Below are positions 9,401 through 19,439 of a stretch of 64,000 bases of DNA, piece by piece. This DNA comes from Onthophagus taurus (lineage: Eukaryota; Arthropoda; Insecta; Coleoptera; Scarabaeidae). A program made the position numbers and the translations under genes. The stretch covers positions 35,347,501 through 35,411,500 of the forward strand of contig NC_091966.1 of NCBI RefSeq assembly GCF_036711975.1. Reading direction: 5' to 3'. The notes under the pieces were generated by a model that searched no databases, was not told the origin of the DNA, and saw only the letters and a list, made by a program, of their open reading frames with translations. Each line of letters begins with the position of its first letter. Position 1 is the first letter of the stretch.

Positions 9401-11868
9401 CCTGATGATAAAATGAAGACAGGAATTTCATTGACTTCATATTCTGCCTATGCGGAATGTTGCTTTTGAAATACAAAGGTGCTGCAGAAGACTACTAATA
9501 TGACCCCATAGTCCTTCATTGTAAATAAAAATATTTAAAATTTGTTTAACATTATACATTTGAAACCTTTCCTCCAAAAACAATGACTAAGTTTTTTGAA
9601 GTATTGATAAACAAAAAATGCGTTTAAAAGTATAGTATTAGTCCTAACATAGATCCTAGATACATACATATGGCAATAAAGCCTCTCTTCCTGACAAAGT
9701 GTCCTAGAATGTAACAAATTGAAAGTAATGTAAGAAATGTTTATTGGAAAAATCTATTGAAGACGGAGAAAAGATAATGTAAAGAACCATTGAAGAGTGT
9801 GTTATAAGAATAATCAGTAACAGTAATAAGTAGAAATTTCGAACAGTAAGAATATCATCACTTTTCAAATTTATCAAGTGAATAAATATAGTAGAAACTA
9901 CTTCATGATGACAATTCCTAATTGGATTTTAGACCTATTCACATACAGAAAATGATGATCAAATACAAGAAGAATTAATAAAAATTTCAACAAATGATGA
10001 CTATAAATAAATAACAAAATTAAAGTGGGATACCAACAGTTTCATCTATTGTTATATTTAGTGTAATGTGGCTTTAAGATTCTATTAAAAAAAATCAATT
10101 CAAAATTATTAATCAATGTGACTTATATATGTTATGAACAAAAAAAATTGAACCTAATAGTAATAGATGGTAATAGATTAGTGTCAACACTTCAAATATA
10201 TCCTTCACATTATTTCTGAATTTAAAAAACCTTGTTTATAATCACAACATACTAAAAATTAAACGTTTTTGATTCAAATTAAAATATGAGTCAATATTAT
10301 TATCGTTTTTTTACCTGTAAAGTTTTCCACATAACATACAAAGCGATGGTTTTATCTGGATATTGCGAAAATGCAACACCCGCTAATAATCCAGCTGGAA
10401 TAGCATACATAGAACTATCTTTTCCTGTTGTTCTTCTCAACAAACAAGAGATAGCCCTAAATATACCACAAGATCCTGCTAAAAATGAGGCAAGCTTGAT
10501 GGTATCTCTTCTAAAAATGACGCCACTAAATCTCTTTGGATTTTTAAATAAAACTTGCATATTCAAAACAAGTTTTAATACCAATTGGATTGATAATCCA
10601 ATCGAAAACATTTTTGTTGACCCCTAATAACAAAAAAAAAATAATCAATATCAAAAAGTATGAACAGAAAAAATAATGCTTACTTGTATTGTATAATACA
10701 AGCAGCTGAATGGATGTGGACACACGGTATGCCTATCACAGCACTTAATTTTATTTATAATTTGTTTATAGACTCGTAAAGCTTGATTTATTAATGCAAA
10801 TACAAAGTTGGTCTTTTTTTTTCTTGGACGCCAAGTTGTTCCCCATCTCGAAGAATCATTAACAGACTCTGTTTCTCGATGAATAGTATTTGATTGACTA
10901 GTTTGACTGGGTACTTTTTCTTCATGTGTTCCAATAATAAATCTAAAAAAAAATTATTCAAAAATAGTATATTATCATAAAAAATTGTTTTTAGTTCAAA
11001 CAACCTTAACATTTAATCTATAAAAATACATTAAGATAAAGATATGCTGCATCATTCTAGGAACACGATTTAAATACGTACACTCAAGTGATAACCCAAA
11101 ATAAGATAAGTAAAAATTAAAATAATACTCATAATAATCTTATCACACGTGTTTTAAACAGTTTGAAGTGGTTACCTTAAAATTTTGAACATCGGATCAA
11201 TACGTTTTTCCTCCTTGGCATGTAATCCACTTCTAAAAATGGTTAAAAGTACTGAAATGCTAGCGGCAAATATTGCAACTTGTCCATAAGGAATAGGTTT
11301 AACCATATTTCTATAAACCAACATGTTCCATATTGTTTCAGTGGCCACATTACTAACATATAAACTAAGTAGAGTTCTTCTTGATGGTCGTTCAATTAAT
11401 ATTGCAAAAACACTTGAGAGAAATGCTGGCATAAACGATGCCGTTACGACGTTAAAATTACCTAATAATCTCCTAAAAATGAAAATATATTATAGTTGGT
11501 GTAATTCTAAATTTTTTACTTTTACCTTAAAGTACATAAAAATAATGAATAACCAAATGCAGTTCCGCTTAAGAAAGTGGCCGATTGAAGAATCCCTAAT
11601 ATAGTCTTTTTTATATCTCTTCGTCGTGGTACTCGACCTTGCATCAATAAAGCTAGCTGTAACAAATGAGAATAAATCAATTAAATAATAATCAGTTTTA
11701 TTGAAATTGATGACCTACCAAATAAACTGAACCGTATAATCTTAATGAATAAACTATTGATTGAATGTATAACCCCATTGTTGCCTCTAAACAACTATCA
11801 GTCCATGGATGGACGTAAAAATCACAACCAATAGGTATTGGGGTTAACTTACTTAGTACTTGCACCAT
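6495..11868 (-). CDS. TMEM135: Transmembrane protein 135 homologue
   Basis: Minus-strand exons in order: 11719-11868, 11526-11656, 11176-11472, 10684-10942, 10315-10623 and 6495-6785. GT-AG and phase agree at every junction, giving 478 residues (human form 458). Recognisable blocks are GCDFYVHPWTDSCLEA near the N-terminus; ILQSATFLSGTAFGYSLFLC; AILIERPSRRTLLSLYVSN; and the cysteine-rich stretch CCDRHTVCPHPFSC. Next comes a Tim17-like half (KLASFLAGSCGIFRAISCLL, GLLAGVAFSQYPDKTIALY), then LRSSYWKFLCNISGG near the C-terminus. It has several hydrophobic membrane segments. In the family TMEM135 sits in peroxisomal and mitochondrial membranes and affects mitochondrial dynamics and lipid handling. 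The last intron (6786-10314) is 3.5 kb and packed with repeat relics; the other four introns are 60-240 bp. Confidence 0.93.
7474..7936 (-). mobile_element. Penelope-like element fragment (RT C-terminus to linker)
   Basis: On the minus strand WYRKPSYSGRYLNFNSNH leads into KIATVQTMKHRV. After a stop and frameshift near 7790 the frame continues with NNGYPQNLI, IPFVNNLSRKIKKVF, and ends SGVVYCVPCDAQY. The order W(F/Y)RKP.YSGR..N, then LPFV..LS.KI, then G.VY...C is the junction between the RT and the GIY-YIG endonuclease in Penelope-like elements. The sequence breaks off at 7474 just before the GIY-YIG core. It lies inside a TMEM135 intron in the gene's own orientation. Confidence 0.75.
7966..8003 (+). 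repeat. Penelope-type terminal motif (degenerate hammerhead-like)
   Basis: CTGAAGA is followed by a possible stem GGTTG...CAACC and then CACAAGCACTT. This is the layout of the CUGANGA-stem II-GAAA core near the ends of many Penelope-like elements, but the GAAA is lost. It lies 30 bp from the Penelope coding relic, on the other strand. Similar motifs are at 23519-23558 and 43591-43630. Confidence 0.35.
8167..8731. mobile_element. Foldback MITE, copy 1, right end truncated
   Basis: The element starts ACAGGTGTGTCAAATG and is built as a long imperfect palindrome. GGTTGCCATAGCAAC near 8710 mirrors GTTGCTATGGCAACC near 8303, and CAATCAAAGTAGGC near 8470 mirrors GCCTACTTTGATTG near 8550. It matches the intact copy at 60911-61422 over the left arm and most of the right arm. 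It lacks the last ~90 bp of the right arm after CAACGAAACAA. No coding capacity is seen. The left flank is ATAT, the same tetranucleotide that flanks the intact copy. Confidence 0.85.
8840..9245 (+). mobile_element. RTE-like LINE fragment, C-terminal end of ORF2
   Basis: Broken frames read KMKTLRTIGGVTT, then LAKWIMLEKPDNNRVPGRPS and KRWHKSWTQG. These are the hallmarks of the C-terminal part of RTE-type LINE proteins (LR.IAGVT..D, then PGRP.KRW..SW). Frame changes between blocks show decay. It lies in the TMEM135 last intron in antisense orientation. Confidence 0.68.
9246..10314. other. Remainder of TMEM135 last intron
   Basis: AT-rich intron sequence. I see no open frame, repeat end or RNA feature that I can support. 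Confidence 0.4.
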
Positions 11869-13618
11869 TTTATTGTTTAACTTAATTGTTATGTATTATT
11901 AACTTAATTTGTTTTATACTAAATAACATAAATGCACTTATTTGGGCGTGTTACTTTCTCGATAGTTTCGCACTAACTTTAACTGGGTAGATATTTATTT
12001 GTACTGACTAAGTGTTTTTGAGTTTATGAGATAATTATGATAACTGTTCAAAATTGCACGATATTTTATCCAACAGAAATCTTTGAACAGCTGATTCTAA
12101 TTATTGCATAAGATATGGAGATTTTGAGAATTATTAATAGATGGCACTTTATAATTTAATTTATAAATATTAAAATTAGAATCAATTCTTGAAAAGTCTT
12201 AAGATAATAAGATACAGAAACAAATTATTATTGACTTTTAAGGAGAAAATGGGAGTTTTTTTGGATTTGGATTTTTTGTAATTGGATTAGAGAAAAGAGA
12301 ATAAATTCTTTGCCATTCCTTTCGGATACCATTCAAAGTGTTGACTAATTCGGTTCTCACACGGAATTTTTGCAAAGATATGCGAAGGACTAGCTTCAAA
12401 CAACGAGCAGTAAGGAAACTGTCGTAAATGAGCTGTTATCTTACGTAATGACTGTATGACAAAGGAAGACAGTTGTGAAAACGTTCCGTACATTTTGCAC
12501 TAAAAATGAGCACATTAAGAAGATGTTTTTTCTACTATTACCAAAATAAAAGTACCTTAGATGAAAAAATGTGTGATGACACTGAAGTAGAGCTACAGGA
12601 ATCATAAGCTGACCTAAACGAATCAGGTTGAGCTTCGATTTCAAATGAAATCATTTAATGTCATGATGAGGCTTGCCTCGGTGTATATGTATTTAAAGAA
12701 GTATAGGTCTAATGAAGAATCAGCGTATTGTCTAAAGCAATCTTCATTACAGCAATGAAATCAATTATATCAGTACTTTATAGAGATATAAAACTGTTAA
12801 GTTCAACTTTGAAGATCTTTAGGTTGGAGGCAATAATAATTCAGAAGCGGAATTCATGCATCAATTCATCAAAAGTTTATTATGCTATATAATCGCATAG
12901 AATATAACGCATTAGTACAAGCTAGTACCTTGTAGCAAAAGATGAATCGATATGTATGTAAGCGTGGAGTGCGTAGTTTTTTACGCGGGCACTTAGGCCC
13001 CAGTGGGCCCCTTGAGATGAATCGATAATTTATTAGTTCATTTTTCACCCAGCCTTCACCTACCATGGTAAAGATTTTACTATTTACTACTCCTTACTAA
13101 TTATAAGTTATTACCTCATATTAAGTAGCATCCCAAGAATCTTTTTGCCACAGGTTCGTTGTACCAAACAAATCTGACAACAGTTTTATGGACTGTAGCA
13201 AAACCTCGATAGAGATTAGCATATACATACACTTCTCAAGTAATCTGATGATTATTAACAGTTGATTGTAGGTAACGTTGGTTGTTATTCTTTATTTAGA
13301 ATCCGTGAACGAACGTTGATTATTAATTATTACCATCAATAGTGTAGAAGACAATTACATTAGGGATTTTTTTCGTCAGGAATCAGTCAGCCAGTATGTT
13401 AATGCGCCAAGAATATGTTAGGGTTGTGTTTTTGTAGGAATTTATGTATGTATTAAAACGAATGTACTTATTTATTTTGTCTTAATCTTTATTGTTGAGA
13501 ATCAAATTCCCGAATGAATGTTTTTCCTCTTTTACAATCCCCTCTGTATCCTCGCACGTGCGCATCTACATATTATTCGATGTAAAGATATATATAACAG
13601 TTTGTTTTCACTGCTATC
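11869..13618. other. TMEM135 upstream region and intergenic DNA
   Basis: The first ~150 bp upstream of the TMEM135 start would contain its leader and promoter; no clear TATA box is seen. At 12287-12644 the minus strand has two overlapping short frames that read into each other with a stop between them (FTTVFLCHTVIT, then ENRISQHFEWYPKGMAKN). This could be an old transposase or gene fragment but I cannot name it. The rest shows nothing recognisable. Confidence 0.35.
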
Positions 13619-13972
13619 TCATATTTGGCTTGTATTATCCCCATTCCTTCCATAGATAGAGTCATCAGCCACTATCGTTTCATAATCGAGTACGTGGACA
13701 TATAATATTCCTGATTGCAGTTGTCGTATTGGGATGGGTTGCATATCGTATCTCTTTTCACGTAGTGTGAGCCATAATTTTTGGTTGTAATACTTTGTGA
13801 ACTTCGCATCCTCTATAGGTTGCGGGCTGGTTTCTTCCGCAACTAGACGTTTAGCTTGGGTGTGCCTTGAGTCTAATTTAACATCAATTTTTCTTATATG
13901 TTCTTCAATCTTCTGTACACTTTACACATTTGAATATTTTACGGCAGTAGGATATGCCCGTCTGCTTGACAT
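13619..13972 (-). pseudogene. 118-codon reading frame broken by a single stop, unknown family
   Basis: From ATG 13970-13972 the minus strand reads MSSRRAYPTAVKYSNV, one TAA, and then about 100 open codons to TGA at 13619-13621. The second part has coding-like composition, rich in K, E, R, Q and D, with KIEEHIRKIDVKLDSRH, AKRLVAEETSPQPIEDAKF, NQKLWLTLREKRYDMQ and SGILYVHVLDYETIVADD. It begins with a probable short coiled coil. The sequence right after the stop contains GTGTACAG, which could also be a splice acceptor, so the open part might be an exon rather than a pseudogene. I do not recognise the family. No poly(A) tract or target duplication was seen. Confidence 0.4.
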
Positions 13973-14087
13973 TTTTGCATTGCATTTGATGATGTTGTTT
14001 TCAAATTTTTATGTTATATACATATTTATTGTTTTCTTTAGAATTTGGATCAACGTAAAACTTAGGTATCTTCGCGATTCTGTGAGG

Positions 14088-14723
14088 TAAGTTTCCACAT
14101 GCACGGATTACTGGCGCCAGTTCATTTGCGTGTGGAAATAGCAAAAAAAATCCTGGCGCCAATAAATTGGTGCCAGTAATCCTAGCGCCAATAAAGTTGA
14201 CGCTACTTCTACCTTTTGGCGCCAATAACAGTATTTATAAAGAAAACGTGTAACTATTAACGTGTTCGTCCAACTAATATAAACAAATTCGCTAATAAAC
14301 CGTCCAAAAAATGGACATCAGAACAAACAGTACTATGTCTAGAAACTTATGAACAATATCCTTGCTTGTGGAATCAGAAAATTCTGCAATATAAGGACCG
14401 ACTAGCACGAAATGAAGCTGTCAGAATGATAGTTGGAATTATAAAGAAAACAGTTTCTAATTTTGAATGCTTCCTGATCTTCATGGCATAATTCTCTAAT
14501 TAAAGTACTTTCGCTTTTTTTTGTAATAACGTGTGCAGTTCCAAGGAGCACATTTGGACTACCACATTGATGCCAGCGTGAAGTACATCACTTGACGCCA
14601 TTTTTATTACTGTGCCAGTACACAATTATAACATTTATGTGGAAACAACTTCTGGCGCAAGCTAATTGGCGCCACTAAACTGGCTTCGTACTGGCGCCAG
14701 TAATCCGTGGAGGTGGAAACTTA
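14088..14723. mobile_element. TIR DNA transposon with GGCGCC-rich ends and a MADF remnant
   Basis: The ends are inverted repeats of ~34 bp: TAAGTTTCCAC...CGGATTACTGGCGCCAGT on the left and ACTGGCGCCAGTAATCCG...GTGGAAACTTA on the right. At least nine TGGCGCCA-like words (some with one change) cluster within ~130 bp of each end, like subterminal transposase-binding repeats. Flanks allow a TA duplication, or TAA/TTA as part of the TIR. Inside is a decayed MADF-domain frame (next entry) but no DDE transposase, so it is non-autonomous. MADF proteins are often carried by PIF/Harbinger elements, so that superfamily is possible but unproven. Confidence 0.8.
14261..14491 (+). pseudogene. MADF-domain fragment inside the TIR transposon
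   Basis: The frame reads SKKWTSEQTVLCLETYEQYP, CLWNQKILQYKDRLARNEAV and RMIVGIIKKT, then loses likeness and stops at 14489-14491. W-T-x-E-Q, the L-E-x-Y-E-x-x-P-x-L-W-N block and the Y-K-x-R-x-A-R-x-x-A helix are the core of the MADF (Myb/SANT-like DNA-binding) domain. There is no in-frame ATG at the start and no partner domain. It is bounded on both sides by the TIRs. Confidence 0.72.
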
Positions 14724-17399
14724 GCTGGTCGAGGTCTAAATGTCTTCTTGTTTTTTATTATGTTATCTTGTTTTTTGGTTGGAAGGTGAGGTATTAGAAG
14801 ATATCTGGCGACAAATTATTGCCACAAACCGTTAGTTAAGCAAACTTATATCCTGAATATGTACGGTAGGTAGAAACAACTACCAATAACATAGATGACA
14901 ACATCTTTCTAGATACAGAGTATGAAAAACGAGTCAATAAAATTATTTTTGAAAGAGAAGCTATTTCAGAGAAGACGATCACATTTTGATCCCATTTGGT
15001 GCTCTGAATGATACTTCCGGATAAGATCTGGACAAAATATTAAGCTTCGGTAGGTATCATTAGACTACATGGTGACGTCGGTGACATTTCTTCGGGGTTA
15101 TACTTCTTGGGGATACTTGGTCGACTTGCCGAATTCATAATTGTGATTGCAATTGTATTCAGCGTTATTTATAATATACTTCATCGTCATTTACAATTGT
15201 CTTCATTTCATTCACGATTTAGCCTTACGTTTATTAATATAAGCATTAGAAAAAATAAATGATACTCGAATTTATGCTCAACAATGAATTAGTAGCATCA
15301 CTCTTAGTAATCAACGAACCTTCCATTTCTTTATAAATTCTTTCAAACAACTCATTTATCCAAAGCGTCTATATCATTATTCTTTCTGGATATTATGGAT
15401 AAGTTTATTAAACGTTGGGAGTTCATACTGTCATGGAGATAAATGGCGAGTCTTAAATTTTGCTTATAACTCATTTATTACAAACAGCAAATTGATGATT
15501 TAATATTATTAGAACACCTTTTTACGTAGATCACAAAAATAATATTTATATCCACGTAATGTTTAAACTAAGATTATATAAGATTAATAAGCCTTAATTT
15601 GTGGCTGTTTGTAATGATTTGCTCTTATGGTCTAAATCCTATGTCCACAAACAGATTTATAATTTTTATCTTTCGCATCTTTATTTTCTTCGCCAATTAG
15701 TGATGTAACATGGTAAATTATTTTAGTGCCATGTGTAAAGATCTTATTTACACTTGTACTACATGGATAAGTAGGGTCAAAAATTATTCTTTTGCGTAAA
15801 TGTTAGCCTTTTCCGCCTTATTTTTAAATCCACTTGATATGATTTTTAAGATTATCTCAAATCTTTTGCCAAATCTTAATCAAATCAATACAATCACTTT
15901 TTTCTCGGTATTATGACAAAAATATAATCACAAATATTTATGAAAAAACAAAGTAGAATTTGCATGGTATTATTTGATGATTTGATTCGACTTACTTAAT
16001 ATATAATTGTTGGCACGAAAAATAACAAAAAATAATGAGTCAGCATAATTTCTTTCTAAGAATTTCTGTTAAGAAAAGTATTCATAAAACGATAAGATTG
16101 CTTTTTCCCCGCATTTCAAACATCGCCGATCTCTGCATCTTGCACGTATCAACTCATTTTTGTAATTATTTCCCTCTCCAGTTGACATCGTGCTCGAAGG
16201 ATGCTATTTTTAACCACAACAATTGTTGCACTGAATTAACTAAAAATAATTTCATCGTTGCTACTTCTTAATGTCATTATCTAAATTGCAGAGAAACCTA
16301 AGCTTCAATCGGTGCTTGCGAATTTCCTCCATCTCTTTGTTAAGACTATGTAATCAAATGTTTAATGGTGAAGTTGTTTCTATCAATGTTTATTGATAAA
16401 AAAGAATTGAGAATAAATTAAATTAAAAAAGAATCATTCGATAAACAGTGCATATATTAGCAACAACATGATACAAGTTTATTCAAGGACAAGAAATGCA
16501 TTGTATGTCCCCAATTATATCTTAAAACCTTTTTTATCCACTTTTTAAATATACATGTTTTTATTTTTTAGTAATGCGCATTCGTTGTTTTAATTTTTAA
16601 TTATATAACTTTTTTGATAAAAAAACATTGAAAAATATGCTGCTAAATATAAAACCTATCACTACAATGCAGTTAATTGGGAAATATTTATCTTTTCTAT
16701 TTTTACGTAAAACTTAGCCAGTCATTGTTATCTTAACAAATTCATGTCAAGTATCATATAATTTGATACTATCTTAAATATCTATTAATCAATAAAACGA
16801 AGATGTATCCAAAATATATCAAATTACAAAAATCATAATTTATTAATCAATAAATTATTTATTTAGGATTATATCTTACCAAATAAACAGAGGTATACAT
16901 GCGAACTGATTGAAGGTAAGCTTCAATAAACTGCCCAGCTCCATATTCCAAACAACTCTTATTAAAAGGGTGCACATTGTAACAAGTAGCTGTGACTGGT
17001 TTGAAATAAAATCGACTAAGCACATGCATTTTTTTATTATCTTTTTGAGGTAGGAGATCACTGTCACTATCTCACAACTTTATTGATCCTTCTAATTCCG
17101 TACGAACCGCGTTTGTAGTATAGAACCTTTTAATTTTTGAACTTCAAGATAAACTGGATGTTTTCATCGACAATAGTAATCTTAGTCCGAACGGTATCCA
17201 ACACTTGAATACAATAACTAATCATTTGAAAAGTCATTTCGCTTGTGATATCAATTCAAATCTATTCTGTACATATAATCAATTGAAATTAAAAAATGAG
17301 AATGGTAAGCATTTATATTTGATGATGTGTTAGTTGGGTTGCATATGTACAACAATAAAAGTGTAATAGATTTAAAAATAAATAACAAAAATATATTTA
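14724..17399. other. AT-rich intergenic DNA, nothing recognised
   Basis: No frame, domain or element end that I can support. Short runs of open frame are present, but composition and lack of motifs suggest chance. Confidence 0.4.
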
Positions 17400-17700
17400 T
17401 AGACGTATTTGGACATGCTTCAGCATAATTAGCACCACAACCCCTAGTGGGTCTTGGCCTGTTTTAAGATCAGCTTCCACTCTCTTCTATGTCGTTCCTT
17501 GGCTTTCCAGTATATGTGGCTGAGTATCTCTCTTTCAAAGCAACCCAACAAGTTTTCGTTATTTTTTGTCATTGTCTATGTTTCTGACGCATACGTGAGT
17601 TTTGTATATTACTACCGTAGTACCATTTGGTATTTGCCTACTATCTCTTCACGGTATGTTGATAGTTGGTCATAAAGTAAGGCTAACACTTTATATGCCA
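17400..17700 (-). mobile_element. 3' end of an RTE-like LINE
   Basis: On the minus strand the sequence reads AKERHRREWKLILKQAKTH followed by GGCCAAGACCCACTAGGGG. Many RTE-type insect LINE copies end with an 'R.EW....QAKTH' tail whose DNA reads GCCAAGACCCAC.-.GGGTTGT, followed by a short 3' UTR. Upstream likeness fades by ~17700. Confidence 0.55.
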
Positions 17701-18747
17701 CATTGAGGTGGGCAAATGCCTTATAGTTATTACATAGTTTGGACATGCTATTCAATTATATTTGAGTATACAACGAAGATAAATCATTAAAACGATTAAA
17801 ACGATGCTTATTCTTCATTAGAAATGTCCAGCTTCTTTGATTTAATTCAAGAAATTTATGTGTTTCTTCTGCTTCTCAATATCTTGGGCAACACACTGAA
17901 GTTTCTTCTTCAGTGAAAATAAAAGGTACCCATACCACATCAGTGTGGGAATAAAATTGCAGACGACGATAAGAAATTTGTAAATATGTATTGATACAAG
18001 CCATTATATTAATAATAATGTTTGTAACGCAAACTATATATGAATCCAGCTCTTTTTGGATTCCTAAATAAACAAATTAAACCTTTTAATACAAACATAA
18101 TCCGCGAAGAAGTAAAACGTCTTATTTTCACTTTCTAATCATTTTTAAAGAAATCACATAGTATTTATCACAAAATATTAGTGTAAGAACTGATTATCAG
18201 TGATTATATATATGATTATATATGAATTGTTGTAAGTAATGGTGCGCCATCTGTTGGATTTCTGTGATAAACATCACTTTATTATAGATAACTGTTTATT
18301 GTTTTGGCTATAAACCTTTCTAATTAAAAAAATTAAGCAAGATTATCTTTTCTGAGGTAAAATTAAGTTCTCTTTCAAATACATAACTTTTACTGCTGTT
18401 AATTAACTTGATAAAACAATTAATAGTTTCAGTAAAATGACAAGGTGTAGTTAGCGGCCTCTCTGATGACAAAAATGCATTAAATTCAAATATCTCATTC
18501 GCAAAATCTGTATAGTATCGTCTTAAAACTTCAAATTTGTTGAGAAATAAGAAAACAGTTAATAATAATTACTATTGTAACTAAATTGTTTATTAACGAT
18601 AATAAATAATAGGTAATAATATAATGACAGATAGGCAACCCATTTATCTATTTCCTTGATAGATAAATATCAGCTGACTATATTGTTAGGTTAAGTTCGT
18701 AATGTTTACTTTTATTGTGCGATTTGTTGATAAAATAACGCTAAAAA
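17701..18747. other. Upstream region of GSKIP
   Basis: AT-rich DNA containing a second copy of GCGCCATCTGTTGG at ~18244 and the GSKIP leader immediately before 18748. I see no clear TATA box or other element. Confidence 0.4.
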
Positions 18748-19092
18748 ATGTCTGATAACGTGTTAGACGCAGAAAATTGGAAATTTGAAGCTCAAGCCGT
18801 TATTAACGATATAAAAAACCACGTCGAAACCGCTTCAATTTCATCAAAAATCGTCAGCACCAACGAAAAAATTTACGTTAACATCAGGACGATTGAAGGA
18901 GAAGATTTCTGCCTGGAATTATCAGCCTTGGGATTTCGTGTATGCGGAAATCAGCCCGATACGATAAACGAACCCACCTCGGAATACTACGAAACACCGT
19001 ACGGATTATTAAACGTAATCAGCCCGAAATTTCGCGAATCTTTCGGTAATCTTTTAGTAACGAAATTGTCGGAATTACAAAATAAACAATAA
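18748..19092 (+). CDS. GSKIP: GSK3-beta interaction protein homologue
   Basis: An uninterrupted 114-residue frame covers the DUF727/GSKIP domain. The family hallmarks are YVNIRTIEGEDFCLELS in the middle and the C-terminal helix YETPYGLLNVISPKFRESFG NLL. That helix is the part which in the human protein binds GSK3-beta. The N-terminal helix around AVINDIKNHVETASIS matches the region that binds the PKA RII subunit. In animals GSKIP works as a small cytosolic A-kinase anchoring scaffold that brings PKA and GSK3-beta together and dampens GSK3-beta. The protein is shorter than the human one (139) mainly at the N-terminus. The ATG has AAAA before it. AATAAA overlaps the last codons (19081-19086) and again at 19089-19094, so the 3' UTR is likely very short. 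No intron is seen in the coding part. Confidence 0.92.
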   Translation: MSDNVLDAENWKFEAQAVINDIKNHVETASISSKIVSTNEKIYVNIRTIEGEDFCLELSALGFRVCGNQPDTINEPTSEYYETPYGLLNVISPKFRESFGNLLVTKLSELQNKQ

Positions 19093-19099
19093 ACACGGG

Positions 19100-19439
19100 T
19101 TATTATTTGCGTGATAGTAGTAGGGATGTTCAACGCGCACGTTGAAGTTGGTACCGCTGTTACCGGAGCTTGACCCAGTGCTCATAATTTCATACCGCTC
19201 CTAAACAATGAGTGGTGTTGACAGATTTCTGACGTCCACCTCGATGCGAATCATGAAAAAAACCGACGCTTTTATATCGTTTTAAAAGACAGGATGTGAT
19301 GACTGTTTTTTGCATTGTTTAAACCCGATTTTTTAAAATTTATTTTGCTTGGACTATTTTAGTGAAAATTTTTAGTGGCCATAGTGCTCCTAAGGTGTGA
19401 TTATCCCAGGCTTTGACAATGCAAACTACATAATTTAAG
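19100..19439 (+). other. Probable non-coding first exon of TMCC
   Basis: About 340 bp of less AT-rich sequence just downstream of GSKIP ends in TTTAAG followed by GTAAGC at 19440, a good donor. The only short ATG frame near its end (19418) stops at once, so it would be 5' UTR. Linking it to TMCC (next + strand gene) is an inference. It could instead be a GSKIP 3' extension or a separate RNA. Confidence 0.35.
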
